Shown here piece by piece: positions 1 through 9,550 of a stretch of 64,000 nucleotides of DNA (within the stretch, counting starts at the first letter, position 1; the number at the start of each line of letters is the position of its first letter). Source of the stretch: CAVPTL01 sp963727235 (GTDB lineage Bacteria; Actinomycetota; Thermoleophilia; Gaiellales; JAICJC01); contig CAVSFZ010000001.1 of NCBI GenBank assembly GCA_963727235.1, positions 1-64,000 of the forward strand, in the 5' to 3' direction. The notes beneath the pieces are model-generated. The model had not been told where the DNA came from and did no database searches. It saw only the letters and a list, made by a program, of their open reading frames with translations. The position numbers and the translations under genes are program-made.

Positions 1-1
1 C

Positions 2-1039
2 CCCGTTGGCCCTGTCCCGATCCACTACCTCCCCCAGCGTTCGACTCGGGTCTCGCGGATGCTTTCCGCGCCGCGGTCGATAGTTACTGTGTATATTGCA
101 CATCCTCGTCTAGTCGTGGTAAATAGCATCGACTTGTCCCTGCCATGGGCCGCGCTAGCACGTCGCTTAACCGGTATACCAACGATCTACGACAGTAACG
201 ACGACTACGAGGCGCAGATGCTGTCCAAGGAATGGCTCCCGTTCGTGGTGAGGAAGCCACTCAGTCGGCTTGTCAAGCGTTTCGAGCCCTGGTGTGCGCA
301 GTTTCTAGATGCGGTGACCGTCGCCACGCAGGAGACTCGGGAGAGGTTTGGAGACAATACGCGCGTGATCGTCATACATAACTTTCCCTGGCGGGGCTTC
401 GCAAGCCAGGCTCCTGGAAGCGCGGCTGAGTCCGAGCAACCGATATACGACATCACCTATCACGGCGTGTTGCACGACTACTATCTCGACGAGATAATTC
501 GAGTTGCGACAGCGTTGGTGTCAAAGGGGTACAACTACAAATGGTGTATCGCCGCGCGGGAGCACGATTCGTCTCGGCGGGAAACGGTGACGAGTCGCAT
601 CGAGCAGGCCGGATTGAGCGGGGATTTCGAGGTCGAGTTCAATCTTCCATTCTCGGAGATGCCGCGCCTTCTCGCCACGACCCGCGTTGGCTATATCCCG
701 TGGCGCTACGATCCTGCCGGGCTTCAGCGAAGCGTTCCGCGTAAGCTCTTTGAGTTCATGGCGTTCGGGATTCCTGCGGTGGCTCCCGCGTACCCCGGCG
801 TTGAGCGCCTCGTGGGGGGCCTCGAGTGCGCGGTACTCGTCGACCCCGCCGACATCGGCGGGGCGGCCGACGCTTTGGAGTCACTTCTTGAGGATCCCGT
901 ACGCCGCGAACGCCTCGGGGTGCGGGGTAAAGCTGCGATCGCTGAGTCGTTCAACGCGGAGGTCGAGGTCGCGCCATATGTTGAATTTTGCACTCGTCGG
1001 GTATCCTGTTCGGCGAATGCGGGCATCGATGAGTCATAA
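2..1039 (+). CDS. GT4-family glycosyltransferase, 5' end outside window
   Basis: The reading frame is open back to the first base, so the gene probably starts outside the window; an internal ATG at 59 would remove part of the N-terminal Rossmann domain. About 345 residues are visible. The C-terminal half has the GT-B donor-binding pattern of family GT4: a segment around PRKLFEFMAFGIPAVAP, then a conserved helix with LEDP and RERLG. The likely role is transfer of a nucleotide-sugar residue during surface polysaccharide synthesis at the cytoplasmic membrane. It overlaps the following deacetylase gene by 11 bases, which suggests one operon. The acceptor and sugar cannot be predicted. Confidence 0.8.
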   Translation, partial: PVGPVPIHYLPQRSTRVSRMLSAPRSIVTVYIAHPRLVVVNSIDLSLPWAALARRLTGIPTIYDSNDDYEAQMLSKEWLPFVVRKPLSRLVKRFEPWCAQFLDAVTVATQETRERFGDNTRVIVIHNFPWRGFASQAPGSAAESEQPIYDITYHGVLHDYYLDEIIRVATALVSKGYNYKWCIAAREHDSSRRETVTSRIEQAGLSGDFEVEFNLPFSEMPRLLATTRVGYIPWRYDPAGLQRSVPRKLFEFMAFGIPAVAPAYPGVERLVGGLECAVLVDPADIGGAADALESLLEDPVRRERLGVRGKAAIAESFNAEVEVAPYVEFCTRRVSCSANAGIDES

Positions 1040-1809
1040 ATGCGTTGCGCTGATTTACCACGACGTGGTGCCCCCGGACGGCGATGAGCAGCACGGGTTC
1101 GGTGGTCCGCTCGCGGCTCGGTACAAACTGACCTTTTCGCAGTTCGAGTCTCATCTAGGCTCCATTGGTGCTAGTGGCAACGAACCAGGGTTAGTAACAG
1201 AGAGCGGGGACCGTGCCCCGTGTTGCAATCACATTCGACGACGGCGGATCGTCGGCACTGCAGACCGCCACAATGCTGGAACGCCACGGATGGTTGGGCC
1301 ATTACTCCGTCACGACTGGTCGCATCGGGAGTCCTGGGTTCTTGACTCCTGACGAGATCGTTCAACTCGCTTCAAGGGGACACGCGAGTCGGCAGCCACT
1401 CTGTCACTCACCCGACGTACATGGGCTCTCTCCCAGCGCAGGCGATTCGCGAGGAATGGCGCGAAGTCGCGCGACTCTCGGTGACATTCTCGGAGAACCG
1501 CCGTGGATTGCGGCTGTTCCTGGAGGGTTCGCCGGAAGGAAGGTCGTCGCCGAGGCTCGATCCGCCGGCTACACTGCACTGTTCACTTCGGAGCCCCGCG
1601 CGAGCATTCATCGCGACGCAGACGGCTTTCTCGTGCTCGGTCGCTACACTGTGTGGCGCTCTACGTCGCCAGAAACAGCCGGCAGATACGTCGACCTTGA
1701 TACTGTCGCCTGCGCACGCCTCGCAACTTCTTGGCGGGTCAAACAGTGTGCGAAGCATGTAAGCCCTGCCGCATATGAGAAGTGCCGCCGTTTTCTTTTC
1801 TCGCGGTGA
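1029..1809 (+). pseudogene. Polysaccharide deacetylase (NodB-like), frameshifted
   Basis: Pieces of one polysaccharide deacetylase lie in three frames. The first frame, from ATG 1029, gives VALIYHDVVPP. The second gives the metal-site motif AITFDDGG. The third gives SHSVTHP, the family's H-x3-H zinc motif. The second frame then returns with a PGGF segment and GYTALFTSEP. The breaks fall near 1213 (in a CCCC run), 1385 and 1465. Family members remove N- or O-acetyl groups from sugar polymers. As written no full enzyme can be made, so this is a pseudogene or a stretch with indel errors. It overlaps the preceding glycosyltransferase and its 3' end runs into the convergent GT2 gene. Confidence 0.7.
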
Positions 1810-2873
1810 GCTCTAACGCACTCGTGCGCTGCCCAGGGCCCGTTGGCTATGTCAGGCTTTGTCAACCCAAGTCCCACTCCAACACCGTACGCACCGTGGA
1901 CTACCCCAAGGGCGGCCGCGGTGAGGGCCGTGGTCGCCCCCGGGCGGTCTTCCCGGCTCCGCCATCCGACCCCGCCCCGAGGTAGCAAGCGGCTAGAGCG
2001 ACGGCGACTCTGGGAGATCTCCTCCGGACAGCCTCGAGCGCTAGCCCCATTTGGACGATCACTGCGGCTGTTGGAGCGAGGGAGCGAGGTGGGGAACACC
2101 CCGTAATTCCGACCGACGGCCCCCTTCCAGAGGCCGTACTGGAAATACTGCACCGCCAAGCCGCTGTATCGGTCTCGGGGGCGGTAGAACACCTTAGCCC
2201 CAGGGATGAGGGAAAGTCGGCCACCGGCCGCCAGGGCACGGGCGCTGAACTCGTCGTCTTGATTGCGGGTCAACTCCTCGCGGAAGCCACCGACCCTCTG
2301 GACGAAATGGGTCGGCCAGACTGCGAACGGGTGGTGCGTTATGGCTGCGGGTTCGTTCGGCCGTAGAGTTCTGAAGCCGCGCCCCACCCCGATCGGATGA
2401 CTCACCGCCGCGGCGATCGACGCGGCGCGCCTGCCCGGGGCCGATTCGATCACGAAAATGCCACCTACCGCGTCGGCTGACCCTAACAACTCCGCTGCTT
2501 CGGTACAACGCTCGAGGTAGTTAGCGCTAAAGCGCGTGCGCCCGTCTAACCTGGTGAACCAGGCGCCCCTGGCAGCCGCAAGTCCGATGTTGAGCGCTTT
2601 CGGGACGGTTCGGGCCGGGGTCTCGAGTACCTCGAAGTTGGCCCATTCAAACCGTTCTCGAAACCCTTCGCAAATCTCCCGCGTGCCGTCGGTGCTTTGA
2701 CCGTCCACGACGAGCACCTCGATCCGCCGAGTGCCGATGCTCTGGACACCGAGGCTCTCGAGGGCTTTCCCGATCGTTCGAGCCTCATCGCGAACGGGTA
2801 CGACCACGGTCGTAATAGACGACAAATCGCTGATCGGCGCAGTTTTGGACATAGAAACTTTAGTTTCGTACAT
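1644..2873 (-). CDS. GT2-family (ExoA-like) glycosyltransferase, C-terminus frameshifted
   Basis: The N-terminal GT-A domain is complete: VVVPVRDEARTIGKALESL near residue 25, VVDGQSTDGT near 57, a TRLDGRTRF segment at the DxD position, and NQDDEFSARALAAGG near 205. This matches GT2 enzymes of the ExoA type, membrane-associated glycosyltransferases of exopolysaccharide assembly. After about residue 260 the frame turns to low-complexity Arg/Ser sequence. The expected hydrophobic tail (VIVQMGLALEAV) appears in another frame around 2090-1930, and the original frame resumes with VVHGAYGVGVGLG. Two compensating indels are therefore likely. The last 75 or so residues overlap the opposing deacetylase remnant and are probably not native. 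Confidence 0.65.
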   Translation of the reverse strand: MYETKVSMSKTAPISDLSSITTVVVPVRDEARTIGKALESLGVQSIGTRRIEVLVVDGQSTDGTREICEGFRERFEWANFEVLETPARTVPKALNIGLAAARGAWFTRLDGRTRFSANYLERCTEAAELLGSADAVGGIFVIESAPGRRAASIAAAVSHPIGVGRGFRTLRPNEPAAITHHPFAVWPTHFVQRVGGFREELTRNQDDEFSARALAAGGRLSLIPGAKVFYRPRDRYSGLAVQYFQYGLWKGAVGRNYGVFPTSLPRSNSRSDRPNGASARGCPEEISQSRRRSSRLLPRGGVGWRSREDRPGATTALTAAALGVVHGAYGVGVGLGLTKPDIANGPWAAHECVRAHREKRKRRHFSYAAGLTCFAHCLTRQEVARRAQATVSRSTYLPAVSGDVERHTV

Positions 2874-3030
2874 AAGAAATTTAACGTGTCAGTCCCACGC
2901 TCAGGCTCGCGCACGCAAAATGCGTTATATCCCCCAAAGTGGTCATGGCGTGTCAGTCGCGCCTGTCGACCCAAGGACGTATGCTAGAGGGCTTGAGCTA
3001 TCCTCAGGTCGAGTTAGGAGGGAAGTCTTG

Positions 3031-3949
3031 GTGGGATCGATTGGATGGAAGGCGGCGGTTGTTGGGGCCAGCGCGGCGCTGATGGCGCCGACCGCGTTAT
3101 ACCCACAGGCCGCCGCTACGAACGTCGTCGGCGCGCGCGCTACGGTTGCGTGTCCAAAGCTCCGGTGGGCTCCACCCCTGCTTAGCGTTCCCATCCACGT
3201 TTCGGCGACCGCGGCACGTCGATGGCTGACCCTCCGGCCCATCGAGACTACGTAGTCAAGATTCCCGTGCAACTGCGGGGGCCTGGTGGACTAGTGATTG
3301 AGGGCGGACACAACGTTGTGTTAGTTGGTGGGCAGATCGTGATTCCGAAGATTCCCAGGCCCAGCACGTCTGATCGAACCAACCGCGCTCTGGAGCTCAA
3401 GGACCAGACGGGCACGATCCACGTCGAGGGACTTCGGATTTCCGGAGGTGGCGCGAGCGAGGGCATCGACCTCGACGAACCTTCGCCAACCTCCATCGTC
3501 CAACTCGAGAACGTCCGGATCGACGGGATCCGCGCCTACGACGAGAAGAACTGGACGGACAACCATCCCGATCTCATCCAGACCTGGTCCGGGCCCCGGG
3601 CGACTGCGCGCCAGTCGACCGGTTCACCGGCTTCACCGACTATCAGGCGTTCTACCTGTCGCCGACAGTCGATGGCCCGAATATTAAGGGCGCGCAATTC
3701 GACAACGTAAACGTCGGTGGACTGCCGGTGAACACATCCAAAGTGGGCGCAATGCTTTGGAAGATGTCCAAGTTCCCCACCGTCCTCAGAAATGTGTGGC
3801 TCAAGCCGCACCCGACCACGACAGTGGAGGTCGGCAACTGGCCAGGACTCCGTAAGGGTGTCCCCCCGTCCGGAAGTTTCGTGCGGGTCGGCGACGCAGG
3901 CATGGGATACGTCTCGCCCCGGGCGCCGAGCTGCCGGCGGGCGCAGTGA
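3031..3949 (+). pseudogene. Secreted parallel beta-helix (pectin-lyase-like) protein, frameshifted
   Basis: A TAGGAGGG ribosome site at 3015 sits 8 bases before GTG 3031. That start gives a Sec signal peptide (MGSIGWKAAVVGASAALMAP and cleavage near AAA). After a frame change near 3200, beta-helix-like sequence follows: GGLVIEGGHNVVLVGGQIVIP, then IHVEGLRISGGG and IVQLENVRIDGI. A second shift near 3595, in a GGGCCCCGGG run, leads to FYLSPTVDGPNIKGAQFDNV, and a third probably occurs at 3916. The fold is typical of polysaccharide-binding or -cleaving extracellular proteins, which fits the surrounding glycan genes. The exact family is not certain, and no catalytic residues can be assigned. Confidence 0.55.
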
Positions 3950-4025
3950 CCGGTACACCTGAGTTCAATCTAACGTTTCGGCCCTATTTGCTGTGCACGC
4001 ACCGGCCCGCATGGGATAGTGTCCA

Positions 4026-5704
4026 GTGCAGCAACTCTGGGGTCGAGCGATAGGGCTTGCGGTGATAGTTCGAAAAGGCAGCCTGACGGGGATGCTAGAT
4101 GGAGAGCACCTGCTCGAAACGAACCGAATGGTGCTCGCTTGGCGAGGGCTCCCGTATCTCCCTGGGGTCCCGCAGGAAGCGACTCGCTGGCGATGCTCGG
4201 CTGGAGCGGGGGGATTACCGAGACCGTCAGGGCGGCGCGTGAGCTTCGGGGCTGTTTCGTACTCCACCTGTGGGACGAACCCGCGAACCGGCAGTTTTTC
4301 GTGGCGGCGGCCGGAGGGCACCATCCGGCCTTTGTTTGCCGCGAAACGATCGGAACCTCATTTCTCCAACTCTGCAGCGAGCACGGATTCAGCCCCGACG
4401 ACCTCGACCCTCGTGCCATCGCAGACTTCCTCGACCTTGGGTACGTGTATGGCGGACGCACCCTCGTCTCTGAGATCACCACAACGAGCCCGGGGGTCAT
4501 CTACGAGCTGACAGAGGGCCAAACTCCCATCGCCCACCGACACGACCTCGCGAAGATCGACGCGGGCGTCCCAGACGACTTCTCACTTGAGACGTTCTTA
4601 GGCGGAATTCGGCCAGTTTGGTCAAAGTTACCGTGTCAGTGTCGATCTGACCGGAGGGGGCGAGTTTCTCGCCTACTAGCGAGCGCTCTGTGGGGCACGC
4701 TGCCCTCCGTCGAGTATGCTGTGTCGGGATATCCCCCGTATCGGGATATAACCATCGCTAACCGCGTCGCCGCCGCCCTTGGCGAGCCACTCCGTGTGAC
4801 AGTTCATGATGTGGCGCAACTGCCGGAGGAACTCGACGAACTGCTGTCCGCAACAGACGGGCTCGCGGACGTCTTGGAGTTCCATCGGCCCCACCAGCAT
4901 GCAAAGACTCGCACCGGCCGCGGTGTCCAAGTATCGCTTAGCGGCGCCGGCGGTGAACTCTTTAAGGACACGTGGTGGGTCCAGGATCTGCCGTTCTACC
5001 GCTCACCTCACTCGAACCTAGAGCGGTTATTCGACACAAGAATGCGCTCGGTGGCGATCCCAATATCCATGCTAGGCCGGCGGTGCGCGGCCGAAGGAGC
5101 CTCCACTAGGCGTCGAGCCCTGAGCATCCTCTCACAAGCACGGATGCCCCTAAACACCCACTACGACCGCGTCTATTCCGAGGTTCGAATGCGAACCGTA
5201 GCGGGACAATTTGCGTGGATGAACTCGAGGTACGGTGGATTCGACGCGCCCTTCCTCAATCCGGAAATGACCCGCCTCGGGTATTCGCTTCGTCGGCGCG
5301 ACAGGTTCTTTAGCCGTTATCACCGGCGGGTTATCAGCCGGCGCTGCCCCGCGGCTGCCTCCGTACATTCTTCAGAGGGCGGGATGTCCTTCTCCGATCG
5401 ACCAATTCGCCAGTGCGTCGACGCCGGTGCGTACACTGGCGACAAAGCACTCCGACTAGTTCGAAAGATCACCGAGCGCGCGGGTCGGCCGATGTTCCGC
5501 GAGCCGAGCGCGAATCACCCCGCGATGCCCGTCATCGCACGACAATCCGCGGCTTGTCGCCAGGCAGTCGAGCAGCTCGTGAGGCTAGGGATTCTGGATG
5601 GGTCAGTCACGCCGTTGAACGTGCCTGATCGATATCTGGGACGGGTGTTGACGCTAGGTCTCCTCTGCCAACGCCTGGATGGGTGCCGGGCGAGCTCCAC
5701 TTGA
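4026..5704 (+). pseudogene. Asparagine synthase (glutamine-hydrolysing)-like protein, frameshifted
   Basis: The best chain starts at GTG 4026 (MQQLWGRAIGLAVIV), changes frame near 4175, and continues with a glutaminase-like domain. Its LDPRAIADFLDLGYVYGGRTL segment resembles the AsnB interdomain region. Around 4610-4665 the ATP-pyrophosphatase loop appears as RVSVDLTGGGE in one frame and as SRLLASALWG in the other, so the PP-loop aspartate-serine is broken by indels. The C-terminal domain then runs to 5704. Such proteins often modify surface glycans or peptides by amide transfer. With at least three frame changes and a damaged ATP loop it is probably inactive, unless the indels are sequence errors. 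Confidence 0.6.
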
Positions 5705-6107
5705 CACGCGTGAGCGACTGCTCTGAAGACTGATCACGCTCGGGCCTGGGCAGCCGCGAGCAGCCCCACCGCCGCAAGACCTTCCCGACCGTCGAGGCCG
5801 GCCGGCCAGTGATCGCAGCGATCACCACCGGCCCCGCACTCGTGCGCTCGCGGATCGCGACGATCTCGCGCTCCTGCTCCACCGACAACCGCCGCGGCTG
5901 ACACCGCGGCGTCGACGGACGATCCACAAGCGCCGCCCATCCACCCTGCCGATACCGAGCCCACAACCGATACCCCGTCGCCCGACTCGCCCCACATGCC
6001 GCCGCCGCATCCCGCGGCGACAACCCCGACTCGATCAACGCCACCATCCGACACCGCGACTCCCACGAAAACCGCATCCGACGGGGCTGCTGCATAACCT
6101 GCATCAT
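5607..6107 (-). pseudogene. IS481-type transposase, N-terminal fragment
   Basis: Residues 1-120 carry the paired helix-turn-helix region typical of IS481-like transposases: SWESRCRMVALIESGLSPRDAAAACGASR, then GYRLWARYRQGGWAALVDRPS, then a second HTH ending in VGKVLRRWGCSRLPRP. The DDE catalytic domain that should follow is missing. Past about 5745 the frame reads unrelated sequence opposite the asparagine-synthase-like gene. The start ATG has a strong AAAGGAGG site 5 bases upstream. This is a dead 5' remnant of an insertion sequence and it marks the edge of the accessory region. No second terminal inverted repeat or target duplication could be recognised. Confidence 0.65.
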
Positions 6108-6166
6108 CCGGGCCTCCTTTGCGACCTCTGGACTTCGACATCCACAAGGCTCGCGGGAGGCCCGGA
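6107..6166. repeat. 11-bp inverted repeat covering the transposase ribosome site
   Basis: TCCGGGCCTCC at 6107-6117 is exactly complementary to GGAGGCCCGGA at 6156-6166, with 38 bases between. The proximal arm contains the AAAGGAGG ribosome site of the minus-strand transposase fragment. Read-through RNA could therefore hide the site, as is known for some insertion sequences. This regulatory role is inferred only from the position. Confidence 0.45.
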
Positions 6167-6204
6167 CAACGTCAGCCGTCTCGCAGGTGTGTGGTCAATC
6201 CACC

Positions 6205-6627
6205 CTAGATCCCCACTTCAAGCGGATGCACCATGTGCCACAGCTCCTCGTCGGAACAGCAGGTTGCCTGGCAAAGCGTAACCTCCTGGGGCTGGCTCAT
6301 CCACGTCTCGCCGGTGCTCATGTCGATGATCGAAACTCGAAGTTCGACGGGGTCGTGCGCACTAAACGGCTTACCCAGCCGTTCTCGGCGCTCGGCATGG
6401 CTCCAAACAAGCTCCCGAACCATGCGCGCACTCTCGGTCGGGGTTTGGCGGAGACTCTCGCGCAGACCACGGCTCATCGACTGCGGCACCTGCTCCGGGT
6501 CAGTAGGGTCGAGAGCCGAGAACTCGACCCTGACATCCCACGCCAACAACCCCGCGATCGGTCCTTTCTCGGATGGTGGTATACATATCTGTAAGTCCTT
6601 TCTCAGTTGTGTGGGCGCCACTCCCAC
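6205..6627 (-). CDS. Hypothetical protein
   Basis: A possible 140-residue protein with balanced composition: a central VRVEFSALDPTDPEQVPQSM segment, then a basic helix, then VELRVSIIDMSTGETWMSQP. No family is recognised. It reads better than the plus-strand frame through the same bases, which is rich in unusual His/Arg/Leu runs. The GTG start lies in a short palindrome and has no good ribosome site, so translation may begin downstream. It sits between a transposase remnant and phage-like sequence and may itself be a remnant. Confidence 0.35.
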   Translation of the reverse strand: MGVAPTQLRKDLQICIPPSEKGPIAGLLAWDVRVEFSALDPTDPEQVPQSMSRGLRESLRQTPTESARMVRELVWSHAERRERLGKPFSAHDPVELRVSIIDMSTGETWMSQPQEVTLCQATCCSDEELWHMVHPLEVGI

Positions 6628-7014
6628 AACCGAGTTGATTTTTCAGGTCTGATTTGGCGCCTACACAGTCGTACGGGACCTAGTAAAGGAGAAACGCCCC
6701 GGTGCAGTGCCAGGCGCGACGGCCGGTAGACGACATCAGCCCGGCCTTCGAGAACTGGTCGTCCCGGCTCACCACGGGCATCCAAAGCCTGGATAACGAC
6801 ACGACGTCTCGATGTGTCGACCGGAGAACCCTGGGGTTTCGAAGCCTCGACATGGATCAGCATCCGCCTCGGAGTACGACGCCCCGCATCCTCCGCGACC
6901 ACGCGTCCCCCGACCCAAGAACTGTAAACCCGAGGACATCGCAGAAGCAATCTGTGAGGACTCATACCGTGTCCTTGGAAGGCCTAGCCTTCCCCAGACT
7001 CCACGGAGGGTCAA
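6628..7014. other. Gene-poor stretch, possible mobile-element debris
   Basis: No convincing gene was found here. Short frames exist on both strands, including a plus-strand peptide with CKPEDIAEAICEDSYRVLG near 6925-6985. None has a ribosome site plus protein-like composition over its length. The mixed codon use and the position between an IS fragment and a phage-like gene suggest degraded mobile DNA. Confidence 0.4.
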
Positions 7015-7642
7015 ATGGGAGATGATAGAGATCAGCCAACAGCAGCCGAGCCTGCGTCGACGATCAATCCGCAGTGCAAGGTGTGCGGGAGCCCGGATCG
7101 GTTCGAGATCGAGGTCGCGCTGGCAGAGCGTCAATCCCGCGAGATCATCGCAAGGCGCTTTTCGCGTAATGGGCAGTCGTTTAGCCGGCAGAACCTGCAT
7201 GTGCATTTCCACAAGCACATGCAGGTGATCGACCGGGCGGTCGTCGAGGCGGCGGCGGCTCGGCTTCGCAATCGCATCCTGGATGTCGACACCGCGATCG
7301 AGATCGACGACCGTAACGAGCGAAACCGGGCGCTGATGCGCGAACAGCTCTCGGCTCGGATCGAGGCAAACGACTTGCGATGGAGCGCGAAGGATGCGAT
7401 GGCCTTCATGCAGCAAGACGTCGCTCCTGAGCGAGAGGCGAAGCGCCGCACAGCTCGAGGCCATCATGATCGAGGCCAGGGCGTTTGCCGAGGCAGTGAA
7501 GGAGGTTGTCCCACCCTCCATGTGGGCGGACATCGTCAAGCGCTTCAACGAGTTGCTCGACTGCGACCCATCCGACCTACTCACCGCCGATCCCGAGGAT
7601 GCGGCCCAGCGTGCTGAGGGCGGGAGGCTTGACGAACGCTGA
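7015..7642 (+). CDS. Zinc-finger/HTH phage-like protein, one internal frameshift
   Basis: GGAGGG at 7005 precedes ATG 7015. The N-terminal part has CKVCGSPDRFEIEVALAERQ, then a helix-turn-helix-like REIIARRFS..SRQNLHVHFHKHM segment. The two cysteines and the clustered histidines could bind one zinc. Similar small CxxC...HxHxxxH proteins accompany phage terminase or replication genes, so a small-terminase-like role is possible but unproven. Near 7435 the frame shifts by one base to AQLEAIMIEARAFAEAVKEV and ends at 7642. Without correction the first frame would run to 7617 with a nonsense tail. No other phage structural gene is nearby. Confidence 0.5.
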
Positions 7643-7653
7643 AATCGTCAAAT

Positions 7654-7692
7654 CTGGTCATAGCATTGCCCACCCGGCAATGCTATGACCAG
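7654..7692. terminator. Perfect 17-bp inverted repeat, likely bidirectional terminator
   Basis: CTGGTCATAGCATTGCC at 7654-7670 pairs perfectly with GGCAATGCTATGACCAG at 7676-7692 around a 5-base loop (CACCC). It lies between the 3' ends of the phage-like gene and the opposing cupredoxin gene, so it fits a shared terminator. It has no T-tract and shares no sequence with the GGTGCC palindrome family found elsewhere in the window. Confidence 0.6.
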
Positions 7693-7730
7693 GCTTCCAA
7701 CGGCGGCTCGATCGAGCGTGACGCCGCTAC

Positions 7731-8117
7731 TCAGGTCACCGTGACGTGGGCGACCATGCCCAGCGCCCGATGCCCCGGAATTCCGCAGTAGAAGTTGTAC
7801 CGGCCCTTGGCCGTGAGCGTGACGTTGAACGTCAACCGGCTCTTCTCTGACCCACCGGTGCCGCCCGGGATGCGTGCCGACGCGTAGTACCGGTGAGGAC
7901 CTTTTCCCACGAAAAGGTTATGGTCATCGGCCCCATAGTTGACGACAGTGACTGTAACGACTCCGTGGGGCACGGTCAGTCGGGAAGTTCCGATTCGGTA
8001 CTCAAACTCGTTGACGGTGATGTAGCTGTGCTTTGTCGCTGCCCCTGCACCGCCGGATCCGAGCAGGACACTCGCGGCAAGCGCCGCCGATACCAGAAGG
8101 ATGTGGATTCGACCCAT
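7731..8117 (-). CDS. Exported cupredoxin (plastocyanin-like) copper protein
   Basis: This 128-residue protein has an N-terminal signal peptide (ILLVSAALAASVLLGSGG, cleavage near AGA). A beta-sandwich follows, with type-1 copper ligands in the usual order: His in NYGADDHN near residue 66, then Cys, His and Met in CGIPGHRALGM near 110-120. Such proteins carry single electrons or act as copper-binding subunits outside the membrane. The spacing C-x4-H-x4-M matches plastocyanin-type domains. Its start codon overlaps that of the divergent DUF1800 gene within a CATG, so the two genes have almost no room for separate promoters. No oxidase partner is adjacent. Confidence 0.85.
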   Translation of the reverse strand: MGRIHILLVSAALAASVLLGSGGAGAATKHSYITVNEFEYRIGTSRLTVPHGVVTVTVVNYGADDHNLFVGKGPHRYYASARIPGGTGGSEKSRLTFNVTLTAKGRYNFYCGIPGHRALGMVAHVTVT

Positions 8118-9537
8118 GTCTTACCAATACCCGAAAGTTCCGCATCCTGCCACCCGAGCTCATTTCGAGCGGCTGATGTGGCGGGCGGGATTCTCCGGAT
8201 CCGCAAAACAGATCGACGCGTACCAGAAGATGGGGCTCGAGGCGGCCGTGGCGAAGTTTCTCGCGCCGGTCGGCTCGCCCAAGATGATCGGGCCGGCTCC
8301 CACCGACGGCGGCAGCCCGATCGACCCGCTGAACCAGTGGGGACACGACTGCCTGTGGTGGATGGACAAGATGGTGCGCACGCCCAATCAGGGCCAGGAG
8401 CGGATGACGCTGAACCTGCACGACCACTTCGCCACGTCCAACTCCGGTGTCGGAAACACCCGCCACATGCTGCGCCAGAACAAGCTCTTGCGAAGCCACG
8501 CGGTCGGCAACTTCCGCGACCTGCTGCACGACATCACCCACGATCCCGCCATGCTGTTGTGGCTGAACGGCGCCGACTCCAACAAGTGGGCGCCCAACGA
8601 GAACTATGCCCGCGAGGTGATGGAGCTGTTCTGCCTCGGCAACGACGCCTCGCTCGAGGACGAGACCTACGGCCTTTGGCGCAACTCGCGGATGTACAAA
8701 CAGGACGACATTCACGAGGCCGCACGCGCACTCACCGGATGGCGCTACGACTGGGACAAGTCCCAAAACGGCACCCCCGCACAGCGGGAGAACCCGACGT
8801 TTTACGACGCCTCCTGGCACGACACCGGATCGAAGACGATCTTCGGGCACAAGGGCAACTGGAACTGGGAGAACGTGTGCAAGATGATCGTCGATCATCC
8901 CAACCACGCTCCCTTTATCTGTCAGAAGATCTGGAGTTACTTCATCCCGACCAGGCCTTCCAAGGCCACGTTGCAGATGATGGTTGCAAACTACAAAGCT
9001 TCGGGGAACTCGCTCAAGCCGGTATTGGGTGTGATCCTGCGCTCGGGGGCGCTGTATGCAAACCTCGACTCGCCCGATCTGGTCAAGCCTCCGATCGTGT
9101 TCGTGGCCGCCAACCTGCGCCACCGCGGCAAGTTCATCACCGAGAACAGCTGGACGTGGCTGCTCGAGGGGATGGGCCAGCAGCCGTTCTACCCGCCCAA
9201 CGTCTCGGGTTGGGATCAGAACGAGGCATGGCTCAACACCAACTCGACAAGGGCGTACTTCCAGACCACGAGCTATCTGCTGCGCCTGCCCGACAACCCT
9301 CCCGACCCGGGAGCGCTGTCCGCGGCGGAGGCGTTCGCCTCGGCTCGCAAGGCTGTCGGCAGCCAGTTCGTGGCGCCCTCCACCCGCACTCGCCTGGAGG
9401 CCTACGCCACCGCGTTTTTCAACAAGTACAAGCGCCAGGTCAACGGAAAGTACGAACTGAGCACGCACGATCGGATTGAGCGCCAGCAGGTGCTGCGCGC
9501 ACTGATCATGTGTGGCCCCGACGGCTACCTCCACTAA
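8116..9537 (+). CDS. DUF1800 family protein
   Basis: A 473-residue protein of the DUF1800 family. It begins with the characteristic ATRAHFERLMWRAGFSGSAKQI, has LWWMDKMVRTPNQGQERMTLNLHDHF near residue 90 and NYAREVMELFCLG near 165, and ends with a conserved alpha-helical domain. The family is found next to DUF1501 genes in many phyla; its biochemistry is not established. ATG 8116 is preferred because it leads directly into the conserved N-terminus; an in-frame ATG at 8101 would add five residues. No signal peptide is obvious. It is followed 13 bases later by the DUF1501 gene, so the two are co-transcribed. Confidence 0.85.
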   Translation: MSYQYPKVPHPATRAHFERLMWRAGFSGSAKQIDAYQKMGLEAAVAKFLAPVGSPKMIGPAPTDGGSPIDPLNQWGHDCLWWMDKMVRTPNQGQERMTLNLHDHFATSNSGVGNTRHMLRQNKLLRSHAVGNFRDLLHDITHDPAMLLWLNGADSNKWAPNENYAREVMELFCLGNDASLEDETYGLWRNSRMYKQDDIHEAARALTGWRYDWDKSQNGTPAQRENPTFYDASWHDTGSKTIFGHKGNWNWENVCKMIVDHPNHAPFICQKIWSYFIPTRPSKATLQMMVANYKASGNSLKPVLGVILRSGALYANLDSPDLVKPPIVFVAANLRHRGKFITENSWTWLLEGMGQQPFYPPNVSGWDQNEAWLNTNSTRAYFQTTSYLLRLPDNPPDPGALSAAEAFASARKAVGSQFVAPSTRTRLEAYATAFFNKYKRQVNGKYELSTHDRIERQQVLRALIMCGPDGYLH

Positions 9538-9550
9538 CGACAGGACCCTC

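Noticed and set aside
6628..7014. Several 100-120-codon frames on both strands
   Set aside because: No ribosome sites, unbalanced composition and mutual overlap; no frame stands out enough to call a gene.
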